Shown: one piece after another, positions 11,734 through 23,700 of the stretch
Numbering within the stretch: the first letter of the stretch is position 1
Layout: every line of letters begins with the position of its first letter
DNA from: Crotophaga sulcirostris
Lineage: Eukaryota > Chordata > Aves > Cuculiformes > Crotophagidae
Direction: 5' to 3'
Assembly: GCA_013397455.1 (NCBI GenBank)
Contig: VYZB01000939.1
Location: 82,373 to 146,372, forward strand
DNA: 64,000 nucleotides
The notes under the pieces: model-generated
Databases searched by the model: none
What the model saw: the letters and a program-made list of their open reading frames with translations, nothing else
What the model was told of the DNA's origin: nothing
Program-made: the position numbers and the translations under genes

Positions 11734-14700
11734 GTATGTGCTGCTATATAATCTTGAGTTGAAAGCGAGTGTGTAATGATAAGCACTTCTTCCCTCAGTG
11801 AAAACAGAAAAGATGGGAGGGAAAATGATGGTCTATATTGGAAAAGTATGTTTGATTTCTCACTTTAATTACTCGATAATCCTTAAGATGTTCCTGTATT
11901 CTGGAGCTTTATGTTCTTCAGCAACATTTCCCAGCAGTGAGGAATTCTTTGTCTGTGCCTGTGTTAAGATTTCTGTCCTTTGACCTCAGTGTCCTCAACG
12001 CTCAGCTCTTCCATATGCCAGCCTCCTGATCCTAGATGATTCCTGGTGGATGGAGGAATTTGGGTGGGTGGGAGAAGCTTCGCTGGATGCATGCTGTGTT
12101 CTACAGCATGATTCAGAATATCTGCAAATCACAAAATCCTAAACTTCTTGTGTCCTCACCAAGTGAAATGAAAGTTGTTGTCCACCAGCAGACTAAAATT
12201 GACTATCTGTGATATGGGAACTAAGCTCTTATCCCATTGTCTTGAATCTCATCAGCGGAGTAGTTAAGTTGTGTGCTTGCCTGGGTTACAGAGTGCAAAA
12301 TGTTTCTGCTCCTGGCAACGCATTTTTCTCTTGTCAGGTACTTCTCAAAATTGGAGTCAATTCAAGAATTGCCACAGTTCTCTGCTGGCAGAGAGTGCAT
12401 CAATCTAGAGGTGCTCCCATGGGAGCTTGTCTCTTGTTTTTTTAGACTGATCTTTAGCATGGAGGGACTCTTGTTCTTTTCTGTACAGTATTAATTATGT
12501 GTGCTCAAGCCCTTATCTCCTTGCACTGCAGCGTAGTGGTGATTCATGCTAATATGTGGTTTTAGAAAGTGACTTTCAACACACAATGTTGAATTTCTTT
12601 TTTTTTCTTTCTTTTTTTTTTTTTTTTCTACAAGTAAGGCTGGAGGAGTGTAGTGAGCAGGTGAATAGATGTGGGGGTTTCCCCTTTATGACATTTGCAG
12701 GACAGCAGTGGAGTACTTTGCCCAGTTTGGTGTTCCATGCTCAGGGCAGACATTTGCAGATGAAACAAACCCAGTGAAGAGCTGTGAAAATGGCTGAGGG
12801 GCTGGAGCACAGGATGAATGAGGGATGGCTGAGGAACCTGATTTTGTTCAGCCCTAAAAAGGCAAGGCAAGATTGTGTCTTCTGTTCAGATACCTCATGA
12901 AAGGATATAGAAAAGGTGAAGCCAAACTATTCTCAGAGATGCAATGGTACAAGTTGGAACCCTGGAAATGCCAGCTGTTAAAAGGAAAAAATGTTTACCA
13001 GGAACATAGTCACAAATTAGAGACCTTGTAGGATCTCTGTCTGGCCCCATGGAGCTCCTCTGATGGGATGTGCTCTCAGTGGGAGGTCGCTCTGAGAATC
13101 CTTGGAGGATCATTCCACCCTGTGTTATTCATTGACCTAGGCATTAGTTCTTGCTGATCTCTGTCTCCATTTTGTCTGCTTGTTGTCTAACATACTGGTC
13201 AATTCAGTGGAAAAGGTGGTTATTTAATGTACAGCAGTTATGTTTTAGTGCACCATATTTTTTTACTGTTCAGGTATCAGATCAACCTTCCTGCTTAGTC
13301 AGACTTTACAGATCAACAGAAATGTGAGGGCTTTTTTACTGTTAAATGACCGCTGATTCATTTTTCTGAATGCAGAATAACTTTGCTTTCACAAGTGTAG
13401 GCTTTATTGTTGTAGTATCACATTGATCAACATTTAAGTTATTTAAGAAATCCTCTCACAGTTCTTTTGCATTACTTCTGGATACTAGATATACCATTTT
13501 ATTAGAAAGTGTAGGCCTGTAACTGTCACTTAATTTTGTAGTTGGCACTATTCTGTTTTCTGGTACTTTGAAGTTCTTAAAAATTTCCTTCTCTCTTATG
13601 CTGTGAAGATAATATTAGGTTGGTGCAAAAATAATTGCAGTTTTTATCATCAACTTTTAAGCAGTATATCTCATCTTAGAATTAAATTTATTAATCAATT
13701 TATTAATCAATTTATTAATTATATATTAAGTGCTAGAATCTACATATTTTTGCCAAGAAGAAACCAGTCTGTTCTGGTAGCACAGAATTCTGGAGTCCTG
13801 GAAATCATGAATTCTTTGAAGGTGTTTTGTGCTGCTGCTTGGTTGTGAAAGGCCTTCTCTTGCAGGAAGTTGTAAAGATGCCTGAAAATGCAGTAATCAG
13901 TGGGAGAAAGGTCTGGTGAGGAAGCTGGGTGAGGTAGAGTTTCACAGTCCAGTTTGTGCAGCTTCTGCAGAGTCACTTATGAGACTTGCAGTCAGGTGTT
14001 GTCAGGGAGAAGAATCAGTCCTTCTTGGTTGACCAGTGTTGGATGTAAATGTTGCAGTTGTTAGCGCATTTTGTCAATTTCCTGGCAGTCCTTCTCTGCT
14101 GCAGTGTTTTCTCTAGGAATCAAGAAGTTATAGTGGATAATTCCACTTGATGACCACCAAACAGTGACCATAACCTCCTTTTGATGCAGCTTTGGTTTCA
14201 TAAACTGTTGTGGTGCTTCACCTTGATCCAGCCACTGCATGGAACGTGGTCGGCTGTTGTGTAGAGTCCATTTTTGTCACACTGGTTGTGCAAAAGAGGC
14301 ACAGAGCAGAATTTGTAATGTTGACTTTCTTTTTATTTTCATTCAACTCATGGCACCCATTTGTTGGGCTTTTTTGATTTGATATTGCTGACAGTATCGC
14401 TGCTTTGTGTTCCCTTTTGAACTCATACATCAATACCACTCAAATTTACTTTTCATTTTATCTTTAATTTGACAGCCTAATAGAAAAAAGAGTGAACAAT
14501 GAAAAAAACCCACTGGCATAATTAAATAGAGCTAATTTTGTTCTTTAAAATGGTATACTACATGAGAACAGTTAAATACAAGTTTTTAATCCAAAATAAG
14601 CACTATAGTTTACAATGACAAAACCAAAACATTTTTGCAGCAACTTAATATATCGTGTAAGGTTGAATAGAGTTTTAGCTGTCTTTAGATGCTACTGTTT

Positions 14701-17700
14701 TCTTAGTTGCAATTAAAACTTAACTATAGTCATGTAGGATAATACAGCATTACTTGTAATGATGGGCCTTAAAAATAGAGAAGAACCAGTTGCTGGGAGA
14801 AAACCAAAACTTTTTGTGACACTGGTTTAGTGTTTGTGTAGTAAACACATCTTGTGGGTTTTTGTTGCTTTTTTTTAATTTCTAAACCGTCAGTTCCATC
14901 TGAGTGTGATCCACTGGCATGAATGTTAGCAATATTGGACCTACTTGTGTTTCTAAGCTCTCTGCTTACACAGGAGAAGTGAATATACTATCAAATATAT
15001 TTTTGTCGCATAAAAAAAACTTAAAGTTGGTTTACAGAGAAAAAAATTAATGACTTCCTGTTTCTGGTCAGAGAATCCATCACGTCTCTACAGAAGTTAA
15101 ATTGAATGTTTTTACTCTGGATATCTCTAAAGGAAATCTCTTTGCTAGCTTAAAGTTGCGTTAGGTCTGAGGGGGCTGAAGTCAAAGAAGAAGATGGATC
15201 AACAAGACTCCATTCCTGAAATCAGCAGACCTTTTGTTTTTCCTCTCTGCTGAGCTCTCAGCAGACACCGAGGGCAAACTCCTTCACATAGAGCACCGCA
15301 GTGACTGAGAGGCTTCTGTGGAGGATGACACCAAGTCTTGTGTGAGGATTTCTAGTGCAGGCTCTTCTCTGTGTTACTGACTGATGTATGAGGCTGTCAG
15401 CGTGACACTTGGAAAATGTGAAGTAGCGCAGAGTACTTAACTCTGTTACAAATGATAATTGTCTTGGAACATCACCTCTGAGCACAGCAAATGTCGCTTC
15501 CCTCAGGAAACTGGGACAGCTGCAGTAACTTCTCAGAAAATAAGCAGCTGGTGGTGTGTGGTGGAGTAATTCTTGGACTCTTCTCAACATTTACACTTGG
15601 TGACCTCCTCTAGAGCTTGTATTTGTGCTAAGCTCCAAAAGTAAAGCAGTTGAAGGCTGATGAAGTATGAGCTCATAAGGCACAGAATTTCATCTGGGTA
15701 TGCTGTGAAGAGAGATTTTGAAAGGTGAAATTCAACCAGCTGCCCAGGGTGAATCCTTTCTATGAAGAATTTCAGTTGATGAGGTGGCCCATTCTCAATG
15801 CATGAGTCTTCCACAGCATATCAACTCTAATTTTGGGTGCTGTCTATCTTCAGTATCAGCCCTCTCTAGCATGAGATGGAAACCCCTTCTGTTGAGCAGA
15901 AATCAAATTAGGTCCAGGATGATAGAATGGTTTAGGTTGGAAGGGACTTTAAACATGATCTTGTTCCAACGCCTCTGCCATGGATCATGTATCATAGAGT
16001 TATTCATTAGAATTATTTTTGGTATTTTCATGGAGGTGCCATTCAGGTAGACTGCAAAGGCCACGCTATGAAGAGTGGCCTATATGATGCGACATTAGTG
16101 TTCTTGCATTGCTTTCTCTCTGGAGGAGCGATAGCCTATTCTGATTTATGGCAGTTTACTCAATCCATTAATTTTAGTCTTTCAGCTTTAGGAGGAGATG
16201 CCAGCCTGGAGTTGTGGTCCAGAAACATTACAGGAGCACCAAATATTTTGTCAATAGTGAGGTCTTCTAGCGGTTCTCAGAGACCAGTATTTGCTTATAA
16301 AGAAAACAAGTGCAGCTGCTCATGGGCATAATCTTGAGGCATGACTCAGTCTGCTTTGAAGTGCTCAGTGTCAGTTTGTTGTTGGGACAATCATGGAAGA
16401 TGAAGTGAGCAGGAATCATTGGAGATGTGATTAATTGAGAAATACCATTGCTGTTTTGTTGTGATAAAACGCTAACTTGGGAGTGGTAGTGTGGTGGGTT
16501 GACCCTGACTGGATGCAGGTGCCCACCAAAGCTCCTTTGTAAGAGCAGGAACAGACAACTCCAGCGTGGGCCCTCTGCACGAGATGCAGTCCTTCAGGAA
16601 CAGACTGCTCTGATGTGGGTCCCCCATGGGGTGGCAAGTCCTGCCAGCAAACCTGCTCCAGCATGAGCTACTCTCTCCACAAGTCCACAGGTCCTGCCGG
16701 GAGCCTGCTCCAGTGTGGGCTTCCCATGAGGTCACAGCCTCCTTTGGGCAACCACCTGCTCCAGCTTGGGATGGATATCTGTTCCACTGTTAACCTCCAT
16801 GGGCTGCAGGGGGATAGCCTGCCTCACCATGGCCTTCACCAGGGGCTGCAGGGGAAACCTCTACTCTGGTGCCTGGAGCGCATCTTCCTCTGACCTTGGT
16901 GTCTGCAGGGTTGTTGTCTCAGGTGTTTTCACTCCTCTCAGCCAGCTGCTGTTATTCAGCAGTTATTTAGCTGCTTAAATATGTTCTTGCAGGAGTTCTA
17001 GCTCTGTCTCTGATGACCTCAGCCAGCTGTGGATTTTTCTTGGAACTGGCTGGCACTGGCTTTGTTGGACACGGGAGGAAGGTTCTGGCATCTTCCCACA
17101 GAAATCACTCCTGCAGCCCCCGCCACTGTTGCAACCTTGGGTTGCAAACACAGTACAAGCAGATACTAAAGTAAACTAAAAATAATATTATCAAAGTGTA
17201 GGCTTCTGTGATAAATTCTATTTTATTATTTGGTTGTCCATGTGGTGATCTTTACCTGTGGTTCAAACACAGAATGTCTTGAAATTGTTTCTGTCCCAGC
17301 TAACTTTTTAACTATAAAATGGGCACGAAGATGTTAATCCTTTCCTCATAGCACCTCTGTGTTTGTTGTGTGTGTTTCTTTCAAGAATCTGGAGATAAAA
17401 ATATAGTGATGTTAGGAGATACTTTTAAAAAACATTGTTACTCTTTGTACTTTATTGGATGTTTGCGTTTTTTCAGGCAACAGCAGAACAGATACGCCTT
17501 GCTCAGATGATCTATGATAAGAATGACGCAGATTTTGAAGATCAAGTGAAACAAGTATGTTTCTTACAGTGCAGAGTTGTTATGCCCTGCAATAAGGTGC
17601 TCTAAAGCTGGTTTACATTTTGAAGCTTGAATGTCTGTTTCTGATTTAGGTGAAACCTTTTTCAGAAGGATGTGAGTTAAACTAGAGAAGGTGATTTTAT

Positions 17701-20700
17701 TGCACTGTAAAGTCTGTTTACAAGAAATTGTGCAGTAATAGAGCTCTGGCTGTGTAGTTACACCAATGTGTTTTTCTTTGTAGACAAGCCTTTAAGCCAA
17801 AACTCATTTGTGCTGATGTCTCTTCCAGACTGTAGCTCTAGTACAGTCCTGATGCTTAATGATTGTCAGAATAAAGAGTGCATTCAACTTGTCTGCATGT
17901 AGACAAACGTGGGAGAAGTGGATCACCTGTGTAAACTGAGTTCACTAATAACTTGGCAGTTTTTGAGGAAAAGTAAAAAATCTAATTGTAGCTTAAAGGT
18001 TGATTGAAGTGTTATTTCCAAAAAAAATAAAATCTGACCTCCCAGATCTGTGTATGCATAAAAATGGTAGAATTACCCTGTGAAAATCAAATCCCATACC
18101 ATTTCCTGTACCATGCTGAGTTTCAGGTGTAGAAATTTAAGCTTCCATTACCCAGTTATAGCTGAGAGCATTAATTAGAGCAGTACTGAGAATCTGGGTT
18201 CCTGTTCTGCTGTGGGTATGGGTGATTTGTTCTAGTGAACACATCACAACTCATGAAGAACCTAGAAATGCACCCTGAAGGAGAGGACAATTAGCATGAA
18301 TGCATTAGTGCAGTAAATGATCAGATTTGTTCGATATTTTTTTTCTGTTGTAAACTCTCTTCTGAAGCATTAAAGTGCTTTTTGTTGTTTTTGTTACAAA
18401 CTTGTTCTGCTGCTTTGCCAGAAGGAAGTCTTGTACTTCCTGAAGCTGGAGGACCCTCATCAGTAGTGCCTGTAGCTCTGCTGGTGGGAAGGCTAAGAAT
18501 TAAGTTCTGCATAGGTTCTCCAGTATTTACCTGTGTTTGTAGCTTGTCTAGGTTTTTATTCTTGGAATGAGGCTGCTGGATGTGTATCATGACAGACTGA
18601 TTATTTCCACCTCACAGCTGTTGGGATGTGCACTGCAGGTCCATGGAGCATAATTGAGTATGAGGTCTCCTTAGGCAGCCATCGCTTTTTCCTTTTGTGT
18701 GACCTTACACTGAAATGGGTAAAGGGAGCTGATCTGGCTGAAAGATTACCTTTTTTTCTTAATCTGGATGTTTTTCCAGATGGGTCAGTTCTCTGCCACG
18801 GCTTACTTCGTCTGCTCTCCCACAGTGGGATACAGAGGGGAATCTGGTGGGGGAGGAGGTAGAGAGGATGATGCTGGAGCTGTCCTGGCCTTTTAAAACT
18901 TTACTCTTATGTAATACTTTCTCTGGGCTGACAGTATTTGCTGCAAGCTTAAAGGAAGTGGAAAGGGTGTTAAAGAGTACTTTCTTGATTATAATTTAAT
19001 TTGTTTCATTGTCTCTTACATGAGTCCCAGGCAAATATGGAAAACGCAGGTGCCTTTTGTTAGGAGTTTAGCTTACTCTGACAAAGTAGCTGTGCACTTC
19101 CTCAGCATATGTGGTGGTACTAACTCTTACTTTCTTGTGTTGATAATTTAAATGTTTTAACCTGTCTGACTTTTACTGCCAGCTTATGGAAGTGACGGGG
19201 AAAACCCAGGATGAGTGCATAGTGGCGCTACATGACTGTAATGGGGATGTGAACAGAGCAATCAACATATTGCTGGAAGGAAGTTCAGACACGGTAAGGT
19301 TTTACTTTCACTACTTTTTCTGTTTGCTGCATCTTTCCATTTCTAAGTGACTGGGAAAGTTGTATTTCAGAGCAGTTCAATTTCAGTGTCTCTATTCAAA
19401 TTCTTTTGAGGCAAATGGAGAACAGGGCAGCTTCTCTACAGCGTGTGTACCTTAGAGTAGGCTGAACCTTGAACATGTCGTGGGTGTTCAACTGGTCTCT
19501 TGCAGAGCGTTTGGGTTTTCATTTATAAGCAGCAGTTTAAATTCTGCAGCAGTCCTCAGTGTTCAGTCTGACTGGTTTTGATTCAATGTTTATAGCTATC
19601 CTATAGCACCTCCATAATATTGAGAACTGAGTCTAAGTGTTTGCCATGAAGGACAATCTTAATAAACGTAAAGGGAAGGCAGATATCATGCTGTTTCTGT
19701 AGGTCTACATTGCTTGTGTTGAAGTGTGAGATTTCCACACCTGAAAGTTATATTGGCAATGGTGCTTATGGCAGAAGAGGATACAACAAGTAAGTGCTTC
19801 TTTCACTGTGTTGCTTATTTACATGACAAAATGTTGCTTATAAGGTTGCACAGAGCACTTTTTTTATTGCAAGAGATATCAGGAAAGAGGTCCTGCTGTG
19901 GTTGAAGTTTTTGCTGGAGGGACTTCTTACAGTTTATGTGAGGCAGAAAACTAGATTTCATCTCAACTAAATGGGAAAAGAAACCTGGACTTCCTTTCTT
20001 CATATTGAAGATACAGTATTTCCTGTGATTTGTCAGGATGTGTATTCTTGGCTTATCGTTAATGAGGAAACTCACCCCCCCCCCCCCCCCAAAATCTAGG
20101 ACACATACTGTTCTGGTTGAAGGGGCTTTGTTCTATCCCCTTTCATTTTTAAGAGTTGAGGTCATCTAAAAGAAAGCAGTATATCATACAGAGTGAACTG
20201 GCAAGTTAGGAGTAGAAGAGAGCATCTTGCAATGATTAGATCTGTCTTGGTAATGTGCTGGTTTTGTTCTCTTGTAATTCTCATGTTTGCTGTTTTCTAG
20301 TTGTAAATAGTTCTCTGGTTGACAGAATGTTAGATGCTTTCTTCAGCAAATTGTTGTAAGTAATTGTTACATGGCAGAAACTTGCTCAACTCATTTATTA
20401 ATGAGAAGCAATGTATCCATATGTTCTGCTGTTTCAACAAGTCCCTCTGAATCTACTGCTGTCAGCAGACAAAGTGCAACTCAGAAACAAGTACAGAGAA
20501 TGTAAAAGGCTCAAGGAGGAAGGAGTGTTAATTGAAGTATGTGAAGAAATTTATTCTTATTCATGGAAGTTTGTGGACCTCCAACTTAAAGGGTTTGTTT
20601 TAAAGCCATTATACTCCAGAACACTTTAACTGTGGATTTGATGTAAAGTTGGAAACAGAGGTACTACTAGTTCTGAATACAGATTCCCAAATCTTTCTGA

Positions 20701-23700
20701 TTTCTCTCTGCTTTGATGCACCAGAAGGGTGGTTTTTTTTTTTTTACCCTCATATGAAAGGAGATATCTGTCTGGAATTAAAAGAGCAAGGGGTGGTAGC
20801 TAGAATGTCTATTTATAAATTCTTCGTTACTCTACCAGTTCTGACTTTTTTTTTTCCTAGTGCTATGATCTTTAAGGCTTTGTGCTGTGTGACTGAGTTG
20901 TCATGAAGACTTTTCACTTGAGACACTTGTGATGGTCTGGCTTTTGGATAGCTAGAGACTTGTGGAAGAGAGTAGAGAAGGGGAAGTTTCTTTGCCCAAG
21001 ACTTAACTTCCTAAAGGGATTAGACCCATTCTAGGTCCGACCATGTTTTACTTGCTAAGTGTCTGAAGATGGAACAAAGGGCATGTTTCAAATTATTTTT
21101 CGTTATATCTAAGATCAGGCTAGTAAGAAGGCTTCTGTTGCATAGTTGTGAAGGTCAAGCCCACAGCTGTCACTTGGTTTGCCTCGGGCGTCCTCAGCTG
21201 AAACTGTAATCAGTCATTTCCCAGGGAACTTTGGTGGTCTGTGATGGATTTCCATTCCCAGAGGTAGCACCGTCCTCTATTTTAAAGGGCATGTCCGACT
21301 TATCAAGGCTTTCCTCAGAGTTATGTTATGGGAAAGCTTGCATCTGATGCTTTCATAGTCATCCTTTTACCAGTATTTTCCAAGTCGTGTAAAACTTCAC
21401 TAAGGAGAGACTGCTTCCTCTATAGCTTTGCGGGATCATCCCGTTGTGGGTGTTTCTTAAAATGGTCGAAGATGATTTGTCTCCCTGCCCCTCAGTGAAT
21501 TGGTAGTGCATTGGTTCTCCAGTTGTCAGTGAAGTTATTTTTCCTTCTGTGAAGTGTCTCTAAAACTATAGGAGTGTTTTAGTGTGTAATGGAGTTTCAT
21601 AGACACAGGAGGCAAAGCCATGCAATAGTTACTGGAGGAAACATTTCTCAGTTGCACAAATAATAGTATTGCTCAGATGTGTATTTTTGTAGTTCTAATC
21701 TGCACTGTCTGTGCTTCACCAAAATTGGCTAATGGTGGGGTAGTCTTCTGTGCTGGAGATGAAATTGAAAAGTCAGTTCAGCCTTCTTTCTCATGTATCC
21801 TGTTAAAAAACAAGGGAGTAACCATTCTCTTAGTACTTACTCTCTTGAAGGAGACACTGGAAGTGTATGCTTGCAAGCTGCTTTGTTTCCTGATTTCTCG
21901 ATAGTGTTAATTTTCTCATTTCTAGACAGCATGGACTGGTTGGTCACTTCCAGTCTCTGAGTTGTTGTTGACTGAATTGAAAGGAGCTGGGACAAGGATC
22001 TAAAAGTACTGATAGCCAGCCTTCTTTGTGTGGTGCAGATGCCTGGCAGGGGTCATGGCTTCAGTGTGTCACAGCTAATGGCACCTAATTTACACATGCA
22101 GGTTTCCTGCTTTTGAAGCACCTTACCTAGACTGTAAACTCCTAGAGGTGGGGACTTGTATTTGCCATCTTAATGGTTTGCAAATAATAGCTTCATCCTT
22201 CTTTGCTGTGTAACTATGGCTGAATAGGCTAACCATGCAATTACATAATATGTGAGGCGCTGTGCTATTCTTAGCAAATGGTTTAATAGTTCTATTTTAA
22301 CCTCCTACAGATACTTCTATGGAGCCAATAAGATTCCTGTATTTATTTTAAAGATGGAGTTTAGTATTAAAGATTAAGCCTGATGTTTGGACTTCTGTCT
22401 CTTGTCCTGTTTAGACATAGCTTTTTGTGCGTTTTGCTGTGTGTGATAAGCTGTGGCTGTTGAGTGGATGGTCTGGCTTATCATGGCCCCACTTTTTCCA
22501 GTTGTTCTGCCATACTGTCTCTTAGTGCTTGAATTCCAGAACTGCTGGGTAATGTTTTTTCCTTATTTTTTTAATCCTTAGGCCACATACTTATCCTCAT
22601 CAGGCTCTTGTCCAATGATGCTTATAAGCGTTTTATTAATTTCCTTTGGAGAAAGATAGCTCTGTGCATGCACCCTTGCTGGATTTATGGAGGAAGTTGA
22701 GAGGGAAACTGCTGCTTTGCCAATTTTCTGTGTTGTGGTTGTGTACAGCCTTCCTTGAACTTGTAAAAATCTGTTATAGCCAGAAATATTTGGGATTCTC
22801 ACACTCCATAAAACAATCCAACCTCTAAAACCTGTTTTGGTTTTAACTCTTCCCAAAAATACGGTCTGTGTTTCCATTTGTTGTCAGTGTAGTTTGCAAG
22901 CTTTTACAGATGTGATGTTGTGCAAATACCTGTTCTTTTCCATGAACTGGAGGTATGTGAGGTGGAGTATGAATTGAGAGCTGTCTCTTCTTTTTTTGAC
23001 TTTTGTATCTATTTCTGTTCTACCCAAATAGACCTCCTGGGAGACTGTAGGGGGAAGGAAGAAAAGTCTTGGAAAGGAATGTGTAGAAAACAGAGAGAAC
23101 AGAGAAAGACGAGGGGACAGAGAAGTGAGTCGTGGATGGGGAAGTTCCAACCGACGAGGAAGAGGAGGCAGCCGTGGCCGAGAAAGTAAGTACAGGGGTT
23201 CATTTTTAAAGATTCAGACACTCTTCTTGCAGCTGAAGCTGGCTGAGTTGAGAGCGAATGCTTAGTGGAGTAAGGTCTGTCTGGGCTGTAGCTCAGTGTC
23301 GAAGGAGTCGTAACTCACTTTTGCGACAGGTATGCTTGATCTGTCTAGGTGACTTGTTTTTGCGATGGTCTGGGCTTGCTCAGAGACAATTCAAATTAAA
23401 TTTCTGTTCTTATTTGATTAATAGCTCTTGTACAAATTGCAGTTGTTTTTATAAGTTTTAGAATTGAGTCTTTGTAAGGCTGCTTGAGAGCAAGTATGTC
23501 ACTGCAGTCCTGATGCACTTTTTCACTTCTTTTAATGAAAAAGTTATCCAGCTTTGACTCTCTCCTTTTATGAGAGTGGGAGAACTTGAGGATGTTGATG
23601 TCTTCTTGTAAGGGGGATGAAAAGACTGGGATCATTATTTATCTCTAGCATATATTACTGACATGAGCCAAATGAAGGTGAGTTTCTACAGCAGAGAATT

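Larger units (their letters stand above)
13615..14648 (-). mobile_element. Hsmar1-like Tc1/mariner transposon, internally deleted
   Basis: The left terminus ttaggttggtgcaaaaat (from 13615) and the right terminus, whose reverse complement is ttaagttgctgcaaaaat (ending 14648), form inverted repeats of mariner type. Each is flanked by TA (13613-13614 and 14649-14650), the mariner target duplication. Length is 1034 bp against roughly 1.3 kb for a full element. The minus strand carries a broken transposase (separate entry). The repeats and protein resemble human Hsmar1, which fits Galluhop-type mariners known from birds. Confidence 0.9.
11734..17476 (+). other. UBAP2 intron 1-2 (5.7 kb, repeat-rich)
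   Basis: Phase 0 intron. In order it holds a poly-T tract, a degenerate CR1, the mariner, the unidentified protein-like trace with a nested CR1 fragment, and the deleted LTR copy. This is the densest cluster of insertions in the window. Confidence 0.9.
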
